Shown: piece after piece, positions 1 through 9,788 of the stretch
Layout of the letters: the number at the start of each line of letters is the position of its first letter
Position numbering within the stretch: position 1 is the stretch's first letter
Origin: an uncultured Pseudomonadota bacterium
GTDB lineage: Bacteria > Pseudomonadota > Gammaproteobacteria > Burkholderiales > Rhodocyclaceae
Direction: 5' to 3'
Length of the DNA stretch: 37,095 nucleotides
NCBI GenBank assembly: GCA_903888645.1
Contig: CAISUK010000245.1
Location: 1-37,095 of the forward strand
Program-made: the position numbers and the translations under genes
The notes under the pieces: generated by a model
What the model was told of the DNA's origin: nothing
The model's database searches: none
Seen by the model: only the letters and a program-made list of their open reading frames with translations

Positions 1-356
1 CGATCTAGCCTGGCAAAGGCTTCATAAAGCCGGCCGATACCCGTTCGACGCAGCGACTCAATGCTCAATTGATAGTCGCCGCGCGCTTCGTAGAGGCTTA
101 CGAGGCCCTGTGCCTCGACTTGCTGACCCTCTTCCAATCGCCAGGGCAGCATTTGCGCACGACTGCGGAACATGACACTGCGTACTTGAGCAGAGTCATC
201 CTTCAGCGTGAAGTAGAAGTGGCCGGAAGCCGCACGCGTCAGATTGGATATTTCGCCGACCACACAGAGCAGCGGAAAACGTCCCTCGAGCGTTGTTCTG
301 ACCAGGCGATTAAGGGTGGAGACCGATATGACTTGTGGAATCTCGATCGAGGGCAT
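1..356 (-). CDS. xseA: Exodeoxyribonuclease VII large subunit, N-terminal part (runs off left edge)
   Basis: Reverse-strand translation from ATG at 356: [118 protein letters not shown]; matches the XseA OB-fold N-terminus (GEISN..RAASGH.YF.LKD..AQ.R.VMFR). Absent from the ORF track because there is no stop in the window. Confidence 0.92.
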   Translation of the reverse strand, partial: MPSIEIPQVISVSTLNRLVRTTLEGRFPLLCVVGEISNLTRAASGHFYFTLKDDSAQVRSVMFRSRAQMLPWRLEEGQQVEAQGLVSLYEARGDYQLSIESLRRTGIGRLYEAFARLD

Positions 357-588
357 CGGTTTCGTTGCCAGCGTGCATACAGGCTGCTGTGAGGGTGGAT
401 CGATTCTACTGGAACAATGTCACGCCTGGCGTCAGGAAAAATTTCCTGCGGAACGCATAACGAGATCAATGGCTTATTCTAAACATATGAAATATAACGA
501 TAATATTATATAGATGCTTTTTTGCGCCGATCAAGAAAAATCCTTTTGCGGAAACCACTTACGCCCTTTATCCGGGCTTAATCCACAT

Positions 589-615
589 GGTTATCCACAG
601 AAAATGTGGATAACC
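589..615. promoter_or_regulatory. Inverted pair of consensus DnaA boxes (GGTTATCCAC-AGAAAAT-GTGGATAACC)
   Basis: TTATCCACA at 591-599 and TGTGGATAA at 605-613; perfect 10-bp arms, 7-nt spacer. Matches the TTATNCACA DnaA-box consensus on both strands. Confidence 0.6.
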
Positions 616-658
616 GTCCCAGAGTGAAAATGACAATGCCACACTGCGCAGGCGAAAA

Positions 659-684
659 AAACCAGCCCGAAGGCTGGTTTCTCG
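659..684 (-). terminator. Rho-independent terminator of the lipoprotein gene
   Basis: On the minus strand: AAACCAGCC-TTCG-GGCTGGTTTTTTTC, a stem with UUCG-type tetraloop and T-run, 15-40 nt after the stop of the minus-strand gene at 699. Confidence 0.8.
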
Positions 685-698
685 AAGCGGAAACCGAA

Positions 699-968
699 TT
701 ACTTCTTCGGCTCTTCCTTCTTCGGCTCGGCAGCCGGAGCAGCACCTGCGGCCGGGGCAGCGGGTGCAGCACCAGCAGCAGGGGCGGCACCAGCAGCTGG
801 AGCACCAGCCGCAGCCGGAGCAGCGTCGGCGGGCTTGGCAGCATCAGCGGGAGCCGGCGCCGGAGCAGCGGCGGCGGGGGGCGGTGTTACAGGCTTGGCT
901 TCTTCTTTCTTGCCGCATGCAGTGAGGGCTACAGCGACGAGCGCAGCAACGAGGAGAGACTGTTTCAT
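699..968 (-). CDS. Small Ala/Pro-rich putative lipoprotein
   Basis: MKQSLLVAALVAVALTACGKKEEAKP...: signal peptide with LTAC lipobox, low-complexity AAPA/AGAAPA tail; terminator follows. Confidence 0.75.
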   Translation of the reverse strand: MKQSLLVAALVAVALTACGKKEEAKPVTPPPAAAAPAPAPADAAKPADAAPAAAGAPAAGAAPAAGAAPAAPAAGAAPAAEPKKEEPKK

Positions 969-1248
969 TTCATTCCCTTTATCGGTGAGGAGTGTTGCGA
1001 TGGATACTTAATGTACCTTTGGCTGAGGTTTATCCCCATCCAGAGCGCGAGTCTACCATAAAGCGGTAACGTCAATCCAGTTGGAAAAGGCGAGGTGGCC
1101 TTGGCCACGAGTGCCCAGTCAGTCGTCGAGGCGTGTTAAAATCCATGCTGGCGTGCGGCTCTGCAGTAGATTTTGGGCAAGGTACCGTGACTTGTCTACA
1201 AACTGCAAAGCTCGCCTGCGACACAACCTGCCGGAAGCGAAATGAACC

Positions 1249-1470
1249 ATGGCTGACACCATTTATTGCTATCACTGTCGGACATACCATCCGAAAGAAG
1301 AAATGCGCCAGATCGAGACGAAAAGCGGCAAGCGCTGGCGTTGCATCAAAAGCATAGAAGCAACCAAACGAGGCCGGGAGGCGCGGGAGGCCTTCGGTCG
1401 CCAGACCACCGACATCAACAAAGCTGAAGCGCAGAGCAAAGCCAGGTTGGTGCTGAACGTAGACCGTTAA
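1249..1470 (+). CDS. Small hypothetical protein with CxxC near N-terminus
   Basis: MADTIYCYHCRTYHPKEEMRQIETKSGKRWRCIKSIEATKRGREAREAFG...; 73 aa with a plausible Zn-ribbon-like Cys pattern. Confidence 0.6.
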   Translation: MADTIYCYHCRTYHPKEEMRQIETKSGKRWRCIKSIEATKRGREAREAFGRQTTDINKAEAQSKARLVLNVDR

Positions 1471-1498
1471 TATCGACAATAGCGGGAGGCCCAAGCCG

Positions 1499-1882
1499 AT
1501 GACTAATGGAGATCGATCTGCAGATGGGTCACCTGTCCGGGCGGGTGGGCCGGCCGATCGGGACTCGTCTTCGCCAGCGAGCGAGTTGACGCAACAGGCG
1601 GCGAACTTGCTGGCCTCGTTGCCGACCGATGTCAGCCCGACTCGCCTGGCGCAAACCTTTCCCCACATTTTTAACAAGATCGCGGAGTTGTGGACCCATC
1701 CACTGCGACTCGATCCCTATTTCGACAGTTTGCTGATCGATCAGCGCGGTGGGCGGCAAGGCTTCTCTCTGGGCGTTGCCCTTGAGATTCTCAGTCTCAA
1801 GGAACATTATCAGACGGTGGTGTATCCGAAAAGGGCCGACATTTGGGATGGGCTGCACCCGAGCAATTCGAAGATTCGCTGA
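1499..1882 (+). CDS. Conserved hypothetical protein
   Basis: 127-aa ORF with compositionally normal C-terminal half (AQTFPHIFNKIAELW...LDPYFDSLLIDQRGGRQGFSLGVALEILSLKEHY). Confidence 0.55.
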   Translation: MTNGDRSADGSPVRAGGPADRDSSSPASELTQQAANLLASLPTDVSPTRLAQTFPHIFNKIAELWTHPLRLDPYFDSLLIDQRGGRQGFSLGVALEILSLKEHYQTVVYPKRADIWDGLHPSNSKIR

Positions 1883-2082
1883 GCGGTTCGTCTGATCGGG
1901 CATGCACGGTAGCGTAGCCGAGATGCGAAAACTCGACAATCGCGTGTATTTCGAAAAATGGCCATTACCGCCTTATCGATACGGTAAACGTCTTTTGGAC
2001 CCTTATCGAGTTGCGTTCTGGCAAGCTTGCAGTTCATCCAAGGCGCGTCGCCTAGCGTCCGCGGGCCATTGTGCAAGGCCTT

Positions 2083-2522
2083 GGGTTTGCCGATATTGAA
2101 CTGCAAGGGGTCATGCTGGCAGGTATCTCGCATGACATTGGAACAATTGGTCAGGCCCTTCAATTTTTTACCCACCGATGTCCGCGGCGACGCGATGAAT
2201 CGTGCCCAGACGGGACAGTCAATATTGCGCTGCATCGGCCAGCTGAAAAATGCAGGGTTGCGAATCCGTCATCAGATCAGGTTGTTGTCGGCGTCTTCTA
2301 CGCGCGCCTGGCGGAAAATCAGAACGTATCTTCAAAGAGTTGCCGAAAAAGCCGCCGCGCCTCTAAGTTGGTATTGAATTGGCACAGGAACTGGTGCATA
2401 AGGAAGGCTATCTGCTTTTGGTCAACAGCTATCGGTTCGAGCCCGAGTTTGTCGCTCAGCTGATGCGCATGAAGGAAACCGAAAGTGACGCCATCACTGT
2501 TTATGTAAGGCAGGTGCCATGA
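2083..2522 (+). pseudogene. Degraded remnant, possibly of an HD-domain protein
   Basis: Fragments in different frames: ...GVMLAGISHDIGTIGQALQFF... (HDIG) and, after a frame change, ...IFKELPKKPPRL*VGIELAQELVHKEGYLLLVNSYRFEPEFVAQLMRMKETESDAITVYVRQVP* ending at 2522, overlapping the response regulator start. Confidence 0.4.
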
Positions 2523-3088
2523 TGAACCGGATCATGATCGTTGATGACGAGGAAAGTATCCTCAATGCATTGCGGCGACTCCTCCTCGTCGCACCCTGCA
2601 GCTATGATCGCGTAATTTATCGGTTCCAGGTTGAGACATTTTCTTCGCCGCTCGCAGCGCTCGAGAAGGCCCGCCATCATGCCTTTGACTTGGTCATTTC
2701 CGACTATCGCATGCCTGGTATGGACGGCGTGGAGTTCCTCACGAAGTTTCGCAGCATTCAGCCGGACGCGCCTCGCCTAATCCTTTCCGGATATGCCGAC
2801 CTCAACGCCCTGATTGGGGCGATCAACGAAGCGCAAATTTTTCGCTTCCTGGCGAAGCCGTGGAGCGATTTCGAGCTGACCTTGACGATAGCGCAGGCCT
2901 TGGGGTTCCGCAATTTATTGCTGGAAAACCAGCGGCTGGCCGATGAGATGCGGGTGCAGCAGGGAAAGCTGAGCAAGCTTGAATTGGAAGTGAAGCGACT
3001 TGAAGCACTGGAGCCTGGAATTACCAAGGTCAATTGGGGACCGGATGGCTCGGTCATCCTCGACGAAGAGTTTCGCGATCTGGATTAG
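2519..3088 (+). CDS. Response regulator (REC domain plus C-terminal coiled coil, no obvious output domain)
   Basis: MMNRIMIVDDEESILNALRRLL...DLVISDYRMPGMDGVEFL...PRLILSGYADLN...FRFLAKPWS: canonical DD, phospho-D, T/S and K residues. Confidence 0.88.
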   Translation: MMNRIMIVDDEESILNALRRLLLVAPCSYDRVIYRFQVETFSSPLAALEKARHHAFDLVISDYRMPGMDGVEFLTKFRSIQPDAPRLILSGYADLNALIGAINEAQIFRFLAKPWSDFELTLTIAQALGFRNLLLENQRLADEMRVQQGKLSKLELEVKRLEALEPGITKVNWGPDGSVILDEEFRDLD

Positions 3089-3097
3089 GGGGAAGCG

Positions 3098-4528
3098 GTG
3101 GAGGCATTCGTTTGGGATGAGCGGTTTGTCACAGGCTTGGCGTCTGTGGACACGCAACACCATCATCTTGTCGATGTCATCAATCAGGTCGGCGACATTC
3201 TTGTCGATGAGAGCATGGCGACATCCACCGAACTACAGAAAGTATTCAAGGGACTCGCCAGTTATGCGCATCACCATTTTCACGATGAAGAAGAGTTGAT
3301 GGCCGAAGCAGGTCTCGATCCTCGTCACGTGGTGGCGCACAAAAAGCAGCATCACGATTTCATAGAGCAACTGGTTTCGATGTGGCGTTCTCGAGACGCC
3401 ATGGCTCGTCCAGCAGAGATTCTGCATGGGTTTCTTGCGGCCTGGCTAACCGTCCATATCCTTGGTGTCGATCTCGCCATGGCGCGCCAGTTAGCGCTTG
3501 TAAGATCAGGCGAGCTGGCCGCTGCGGCCTACGATATCGAGCTGAATCCAGTCAATAGCGCGACCTCGGCGCTGCTTACGGCAATGGAGAATTTGTACCG
3601 CGTTTTGTCGATGCAGAGCCGCGATCTGGCGCAAGCCAATACCAGCCTCGAGGAGAAGGTGACGCTGCGCACAGCGGAGCTCGAAGCGGCAAACGTCGCC
3701 CTGCAGCAGGAGCGGGAAGATCTGCGAATGCTATTGCATAGGGTCGAGGAGGTGCAGAGCCAGTTGCTGCAATCGGAAAAAATGGCTTCGATCGGCCAAC
3801 TGGCTGCCGGCGTGGCGCATGAGATAAACAACCCGGTGGGCTTCGTCAATTCCAATCTGACTACGCTCAATACCTATGTCGGGCAACTATTGAAGTTGAT
3901 CGACGCGCACGAGGCTGGCGCGGTGACAGACGCCTTAAGGCAAGAGGCGGACCTTGATTTTTTGCGTCGGGACATCGCTGACCTGGTCAGTGAGTCTCAG
4001 GACGGACTCGATCGGGTCAAGAAGATCGTGTCCAATCTTAAGGATTTCTCGCACGTTGACGAAGCCGAATGGCAGGAAGCGGATATCAATGCCGGACTCG
4101 AAGGCACGCTGAACGTGGTCTGGAACGAGATCAGGTACAAGGCCGCAGTGGTCCGAGAGTATGGCTCCCTGCCGCCGGTTCGGTGTATCCCCGCGCAAAT
4201 CAATCAAGTCGTGATGAACCTGCTGGTGAATGCCGCGCAGGCGATCGAGCAGCAGGGCACCATCACTTTGCGCTCGGGCATCGAGGGCGACTGGGCGTGG
4301 ATAGAGATTGAGGACACTGGCAAAGGCATGACGCCGGCAGTGACGAAGCGGATATTCGAGCCATTCTTTACCACCAAGCCGGTGGGCAAGGGGACGGGCC
4401 TTGGCCTTTCTCTCTCCTATGACATCGTTGCCAAACATGGCGGTAGTTTCACCGTGCGCAGCGAGCCAGGAAAGGGTTCAAGTTTCCGCATCGTTCTGCC
4501 GGTACGCGGGCCTGGCGGTTCCGCTTGA
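3098..4528 (+). CDS. Hemerythrin-domain sensor histidine kinase
   Basis: N-terminal hemerythrin ligands DTQHHHL, HHHFHDEEELM, HKKQHHDF, HILGVD; C-terminal HisKA (LAAGVAHEINNPVGFV) and HATPase (N..QAIEQQG, EDTGKGM, GTGLGLSLS). Confidence 0.9.
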   Translation: MEAFVWDERFVTGLASVDTQHHHLVDVINQVGDILVDESMATSTELQKVFKGLASYAHHHFHDEEELMAEAGLDPRHVVAHKKQHHDFIEQLVSMWRSRDAMARPAEILHGFLAAWLTVHILGVDLAMARQLALVRSGELAAAAYDIELNPVNSATSALLTAMENLYRVLSMQSRDLAQANTSLEEKVTLRTAELEAANVALQQEREDLRMLLHRVEEVQSQLLQSEKMASIGQLAAGVAHEINNPVGFVNSNLTTLNTYVGQLLKLIDAHEAGAVTDALRQEADLDFLRRDIADLVSESQDGLDRVKKIVSNLKDFSHVDEAEWQEADINAGLEGTLNVVWNEIRYKAAVVREYGSLPPVRCIPAQINQVVMNLLVNAAQAIEQQGTITLRSGIEGDWAWIEIEDTGKGMTPAVTKRIFEPFFTTKPVGKGTGLGLSLSYDIVAKHGGSFTVRSEPGKGSSFRIVLPVRGPGGSA

Positions 4529-4546
4529 TGGTCACGAGCGGAAGGC

Positions 4547-6346
4547 ATGAAGACCATTCTTTACACGATTACTCCATCGCATCCGGCAGCCCATCTTTTT
4601 GCGGTCAGCTGCACTGTTAGCGAGCCAGATCCAGCCGGGCAGCGATTCAGCCTGCCGGCATGGATTCCCGGGAGCTACATGATTCGCGAATTCGCGCGAA
4701 ACATTGTTCGTATCCAGGCCGAATCAATGGGAGAGCCGGTCCGGCTGCGCAAATTTGATAAACACACCTGGCTGGCCGCGCCTTGTTCGGGCCCGCTTAC
4801 GCTGACTTACGAGGTTTATGCTTGGGACATGTCAGTGCGCTGCGCGCATCTGGATACGACAAACGGATTCTTCAACGGCACGCAGGTTTTTCTCGCCGTG
4901 GCCGGCGCAGATGCCTTCGACCATCTGGTCGATGTCCGTCGACCGGCTGACGGGATCGGCGATGATTGGCGGGTCGCGACGACCTTGACCGAGGCTGCCG
5001 GACGCAAGGTCGCCGCGAAACGCGATGGTTTCGGCGTTTACCGAGCGGCCAGCTATGACGAATTGATCGACCATCCCGTCGCCATGGGGCGATTCGCTTC
5101 GGTCAAATTCGACGCCTGCGGCGTCCCTCACGAAGTTGCGATTTGGGGCCGCATCCATGCTGACATGCAGCGTATCGCCGCGGATCTTGCGCGAATTTGC
5201 ACCGCGCACATTCGTCTTTTCGGCGAACCGGCGCCGTTCCCGCGCTATCTCTTTCTTGTCCATGCCGTTGCCGAGGGCCATGGTGGTCTCGAACACCGAA
5301 ATTCGACTGCACTGATTTGCGCCCGCGATGATCTCCCTGCGCCAAATTGCGGCGCCGTGTCCGATCGCTACGCGAGCTTTCTCAGTCTTTGCAGTCATGA
5401 GTATTTCCATAGCTGGAATGTCAAGCGGATCAAGCCAGCCGCATTCGTGCCCTATGACCTTTCCAGAGAAAATCACACCGGACTTCTCTGGGTCTTTGAG
5501 GGATTTACCAGCTACTACGACGATCTGGGGCTACGCCGGTCTGGGGTGATCGACGTTGAGGCCTATCTGGCGCGCTTGGCCAACACGATCAGCAGAGTGC
5601 AACAAGGCAGTGGTCGAAAGAAGCAGACGCTCGCCGAATCGTCGTTCGATGCCTGGATCAAGTATTACCGCCAGGACGAAAATTCGCCAAATGCCATCGT
5701 CAGCTACTATGACAAAGGGGCGCTGGTGGCGCTGTGTCTTGACCTGACATTGCGGATCAGGAGCGGAGGTCGCGTCTCGCTGGATGATGTCATGCGCGAA
5801 CTGTGGCGGTTGTTCGGTCAGACCGGTCGCGGCGTTGCCGAAGATGGCATCCGGCGCGTGGCAGAGTCGTTGAGTGGCCTCGATCTGCGCCGTTTCTTTG
5901 CCGCTGCGGTTGATGGCACAGGCGATCTGCCGGTCAAGCGCTTGCTCGGCGCGGCCGGAATTGCGCAGTCATTCGTGTCGCTATCTTCGACTCCATCGCT
6001 CGCCATCAAGTGCGCAAGCGATGGCAACAACCTGAGAGTCAGCCAGGTATTTGATGACGGTGCAGCCCAGCGCGCTGGCATTTCCGCTGGCGACACGTTG
6101 ATCGCAATTGACGGCTTGCGCGTCAATTCAGGAAATCTCGAGCCGCTGTTGGCCCGCCATCAAGCGGGAGAAAAAATCATCGTTCATGCATTTCGCGGCG
6201 ATGAATTGATGAGCTTTAATGCATTGCTGCAACAGGCAGCCGAGGATGTCTGCAAATTGCGCCCGATGTTGCGGCCGAAACCTGCGCAATTGGCCTTGCG
6301 CAATGATTGGCTTGGGCGCGGCATGGTGACCAATCAGCCCGGCTGA
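4547..6346 (+). CDS. M61 family peptidase (glycyl-aminopeptidase-like) with PDZ domain
   Basis: HEYFHSWNVKRIKP zinc motif, GLLWVFEGFTSYYDDLGLRRSG, C-terminal PDZ (VSQVFDDGAAQRAGISAGDTLIAIDGLRV). Confidence 0.88.
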   Translation: MKTILYTITPSHPAAHLFAVSCTVSEPDPAGQRFSLPAWIPGSYMIREFARNIVRIQAESMGEPVRLRKFDKHTWLAAPCSGPLTLTYEVYAWDMSVRCAHLDTTNGFFNGTQVFLAVAGADAFDHLVDVRRPADGIGDDWRVATTLTEAAGRKVAAKRDGFGVYRAASYDELIDHPVAMGRFASVKFDACGVPHEVAIWGRIHADMQRIAADLARICTAHIRLFGEPAPFPRYLFLVHAVAEGHGGLEHRNSTALICARDDLPAPNCGAVSDRYASFLSLCSHEYFHSWNVKRIKPAAFVPYDLSRENHTGLLWVFEGFTSYYDDLGLRRSGVIDVEAYLARLANTISRVQQGSGRKKQTLAESSFDAWIKYYRQDENSPNAIVSYYDKGALVALCLDLTLRIRSGGRVSLDDVMRELWRLFGQTGRGVAEDGIRRVAESLSGLDLRRFFAAAVDGTGDLPVKRLLGAAGIAQSFVSLSSTPSLAIKCASDGNNLRVSQVFDDGAAQRAGISAGDTLIAIDGLRVNSGNLEPLLARHQAGEKIIVHAFRGDELMSFNALLQQAAEDVCKLRPMLRPKPAQLALRNDWLGRGMVTNQPG

Positions 6347-6456
6347 CTGGAAAAAATCCAGCGGTTCGGGCGACTCGGCAGGAGTTTTGTCATGACGTTA
6401 CGACACTGCGAAATCGGCTAAAATCCGCGCCTGTTCTTCTTGATGAGCATAGCGGC

Positions 6457-7707
6457 ATGGCATTGATTGTGCAGAAATATGGCGGTACGTCCGTCGGCAC
6501 CACGGAACGTATCAAGAATGTCGCCCGTCGCGTGGCGCGCTGGCGCGAGCAGGGCCATCAAATCGTCGTGGTGGTGTCCGCCATGAGCGGCGAAACCAAT
6601 CGACTGATCGCTCTGGCCAAGGAAATTCAGGCCAACCCGGATCCGCGCGAACTGGATGTTGCAGTTTCTACTGGCGAGCAGGTCACCATCGGTTTTCTCG
6701 CCATGGCGCTTAAGGAAATCGGGATACAGGCGAAAAGCTATACCGGCGGCCAGGTGCGCATCCTCACCGACAGCGCCTTCACCAAGGCGCGCATTCTGAG
6801 TATCGACGAGCAGAACATGCGGCGCGATCTGGATGCGGGCAACGTGGTGGTGGTCGCCGGATTCCAGGGCATCGATGTCGATGGCAACATCACGACCCTG
6901 GGGCGCGGTGGTTCCGATACCACCGGTGTTGCCCTGGCCGCAGCCCTGAAGGCGGATGAGTGTCAGATCTATACGGACGTCGATGGGGTTTACACCACCG
7001 ATCCACGCATCGTCCCCGAGGCACGCAAGCTCGAGCGCATTACCTTCGAGGAAATGCTGGAAATGGCCAGCCTCGGCTCCAAGGTTCTGCAAATTCGCTC
7101 CGTAGAATTCGCCGGCAAGTACAAGGTCAAGTTGCGCGTGCTATCCAGTCTTGAAGAACTGGGCCAGGAAACATCAGGCACGCTGATTACTTTCGAGGAA
7201 GACAGCAAAATGGAACAACCGATCATCTCCGGCATCGCCTTCAACCGCGACGAGGCCAAACTTACTGTGCACGGCGTACCCGATCTTCCGGGAATCGCCT
7301 ATCAGATTATCGGTCCCATCGCCGAAGCCAATATCGATGTCGACATGATCATCCAGAACGTCGGCCATGACGGCAGCACCGATTTTTCCTTCACCGTGAA
7401 TCGCAGCGACTTCGCCCGTGCCAAAAAGTTGCTGGAAGAGCAGATCAAGCCGCATGTCGGCGCCCGCGGCATCGATGGCGACAACCGCATCTGCAAGGTT
7501 TCCGCCGTCGGCGTCGGCATGCGTTCGCATCCCGGCGTGGCCAGCAAGATGTTCCGTACCCTGGCTGAGGAAGGCATCAACATCCAGATGATTTCCACCT
7601 CCGAAATCAAGATATCTGTCGTCGTCGATGAAAAATATCTGGAATTGGCGGTACGCGTTTTGCATAAAGCGTTCGAGCTAGAGCAAGTCGCCGCGACTAA
7701 CATCTGA
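6457..7707 (+). CDS. lysC: Aspartate kinase
   Basis: MALIVQKYGGTSVGTTERIKNVARRV..., FTKARILSID, GRGGSDTTGVALAAALKADECQIYTDVDGVYTTDPR, C-terminal tandem ACT domains. ATG 6457 preferred over the track's 6307. Confidence 0.95.
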   Translation: MALIVQKYGGTSVGTTERIKNVARRVARWREQGHQIVVVVSAMSGETNRLIALAKEIQANPDPRELDVAVSTGEQVTIGFLAMALKEIGIQAKSYTGGQVRILTDSAFTKARILSIDEQNMRRDLDAGNVVVVAGFQGIDVDGNITTLGRGGSDTTGVALAAALKADECQIYTDVDGVYTTDPRIVPEARKLERITFEEMLEMASLGSKVLQIRSVEFAGKYKVKLRVLSSLEELGQETSGTLITFEEDSKMEQPIISGIAFNRDEAKLTVHGVPDLPGIAYQIIGPIAEANIDVDMIIQNVGHDGSTDFSFTVNRSDFARAKKLLEEQIKPHVGARGIDGDNRICKVSAVGVGMRSHPGVASKMFRTLAEEGINIQMISTSEIKISVVVDEKYLELAVRVLHKAFELEQVAATNI

Positions 7708-7736
7708 ACCGCTCATTTGGCCAAACCTGGCCAGAC

Positions 7737-9788
7737 CTAACCGACAGCTCGGGCAAGTTCCAGCAGGATTCGGACAAGCCCGGAAATCAGCAGCGCGCCG
7801 CCGACCGAAAGCGCCACGGAGAACCAGGCTTCGCGGCGCCCCAGCACTTTGAGCATGACGGCAAAGGTCGACAAGCAGGGCACGTAGAAGGTCAAGAAGA
7901 CCAGAAACGTAAAGATCTGGACACCGTCGAGCAGTGGCCCGATGTCCTGCGTGCCGAGCGCCTGGTAGATCATCAGCAGCGACAGTTCCTTGCGCAGTAC
8001 ACCGAACAGGATCGGTACGCCCAGCACCACCGGCAAGCCGAGCCACCAGTGAGTGATCGGCGTCAGCGCCGTGTTGATGATGTCATCGGCGCCGAAATGG
8101 TTGAGCAGGGCGAGAACGACACTGCCCAGCACCAGCAGCGGCGTGACAATCGTCACGATGTCGCTGGTTCGTTCCCAGGTTTTGCGCCAGAGTTTGTCCC
8201 AGTGTGGTAGCGAGTAGGACGGAATTTCCTGGATCAGGCCCGGCGCGTTGTCGGCGAAGCGGCGTGCCAGCAGGCGGCCCAGCACGGCGATGACGACCAG
8301 AGTCAACAGAAAAATGGCCAGCACGCCGACGCTGCCGAGGTACTTGCCGCCCAGCGCCAGAATGATGGCCGAGCGCGCCGAACAGGGGACGAACGTGATC
8401 AGCATTGCCGCTACCAGCCGCTCGCGTCCAGACGAGGTGGCAGCCGCTGCCGAGATGGCCGGCACGTTGCAACCGAGCCCGATGAGAAAAGGCACGGCAA
8501 CGCCGCCGTGCAAGCCGATGCGGTGAAAGCCGCGATCCACGACAAACGCTACCCGGTGCATGATGCCCGACTCTTCCAGCGCAACCAGCAACAGCACCAG
8601 CGGCAGCATGTAGGGCAGGACGATGCCGATCAGTCCGACCAGTCCGTCGGCGATGGCGCGGCCGAGCACGCCGCGCAGGCTGGCCGGCTGCCATTCCTGC
8701 ACCCAGGCGCCAAGCGGCGCCGAACTGATAGCATCGATTGAAGTGCTGATCTCGAATACGACGAACAGCACGGCGGCGAAGACGCCGAGACTGCCCAGCA
8801 ATCCCCAGCGCGGATGCAGGAAAAGCTCGTCAAGCCAGCGCTTCCAGGGCGTGCCGGTGTCCGGACCGCGCGGGCTGGTGACGCTTTCGAAAAGCAGTGC
8901 GGCCCGATGGTGGCGATCCGCATGAAGTTCCTCCGATAACGGCCGCGGCAGCCCGGTTTCGGCGGCCTCGCGGGCGGCCACCACAGGTGCGATCAAGGCC
9001 GGGAAGTGGGTGCGTAATTCGCCAAGGAAATAATCGTCATTTTCGGCCAACTGGGCAAGCAGGAGCGGACGCGGTACCTGGAATGCGATTTCGACCTGTG
9101 GGTCAGCCAAAAGGGAATTGAGCGTCGCGAGACTACTCACGATATGCGCGCTCGGCGGCTGCGGCTTCGGACATTGCCGAGCACGCGCTGCCTCCAGCAC
9201 GGCGGCGAATAGCTCCATGATGCCCTTGCCCATGTGCGCGATTGTCGGCACCACGGCGACGCCGAGGCGCTCGGAGAGCATCGCGACGTTGATGAACAGG
9301 CCTTTATCGCGGGCCTCGTCGAGACGATTCAGGGCGATCACCATGGGCCGTCCGAGCAGACTCAACTCGAGACTCAACTCCAGATCGCGCTCGAGGCTGG
9401 TTGCGTCAACGACATGAATCAACACATCCGGTGCAGAAAATGCGGCAACCGGCTGCTGGTCTTCGTGCCGCGCGATCGGTGGCCAGCAATCGCCCCAGAG
9501 GAGATACATCAATACGACGCGGTCATGTTCGCTGAGATGGTGAAGCGAGCCGATCGAGGGCAAATCCACCAGGGAAATCTGGTCGAGACCGACCTCGACA
9601 ACACATTCCTGATAGGAGCCGCCCAGCCCGGCAAGGCGTTCATGGCCTACGGCGGGGCTGGAGGCGGCCTCAAAGATGGTGCTCTTGCCGGCGCGCAGAC
9701 GCCCGATCAGGGCCACACGCGGCCGGCGTTGGCCGCGCAGCAGTGGGCCGCGCAGTGGGATGACGGTTTTTCTGACGATGGTGTTCAT
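7737..9788 (-). CDS. feoB: FeoB-family ferrous iron transporter (divergent G domain)
   Basis: GRLRAGKST G1-like, DLPS G3-like, ALNRLDEA G4; Gate/core region GLGCNVPAISAAAATSSGRERLVAAMLITFVPCSARSAIILALGG and the C-terminal permease portion are FeoB-like. Confidence 0.82.
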   Translation of the reverse strand: MNTIVRKTVIPLRGPLLRGQRRPRVALIGRLRAGKSTIFEAASSPAVGHERLAGLGGSYQECVVEVGLDQISLVDLPSIGSLHHLSEHDRVVLMYLLWGDCWPPIARHEDQQPVAAFSAPDVLIHVVDATSLERDLELSLELSLLGRPMVIALNRLDEARDKGLFINVAMLSERLGVAVVPTIAHMGKGIMELFAAVLEAARARQCPKPQPPSAHIVSSLATLNSLLADPQVEIAFQVPRPLLLAQLAENDDYFLGELRTHFPALIAPVVAAREAAETGLPRPLSEELHADRHHRAALLFESVTSPRGPDTGTPWKRWLDELFLHPRWGLLGSLGVFAAVLFVVFEISTSIDAISSAPLGAWVQEWQPASLRGVLGRAIADGLVGLIGIVLPYMLPLVLLLVALEESGIMHRVAFVVDRGFHRIGLHGGVAVPFLIGLGCNVPAISAAAATSSGRERLVAAMLITFVPCSARSAIILALGGKYLGSVGVLAIFLLTLVVIAVLGRLLARRFADNAPGLIQEIPSYSLPHWDKLWRKTWERTSDIVTIVTPLLVLGSVVLALLNHFGADDIINTALTPITHWWLGLPVVLGVPILFGVLRKELSLLMIYQALGTQDIGPLLDGVQIFTFLVFLTFYVPCLSTFAVMLKVLGRREAWFSVALSVGGALLISGLVRILLELARAVG

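Noticed and set aside
606-1061. Plus-strand Ser/Arg-rich ORF opposite the lipoprotein
   Set aside because: Low-complexity antisense of the Ala/Pro-rich tail; the minus gene has a lipobox and terminator.
8083-8694. 203-aa minus ORF inside feoB in another frame
   Set aside because: Arg/Ala/Gly-rich frame-shifted shadow of FeoB.
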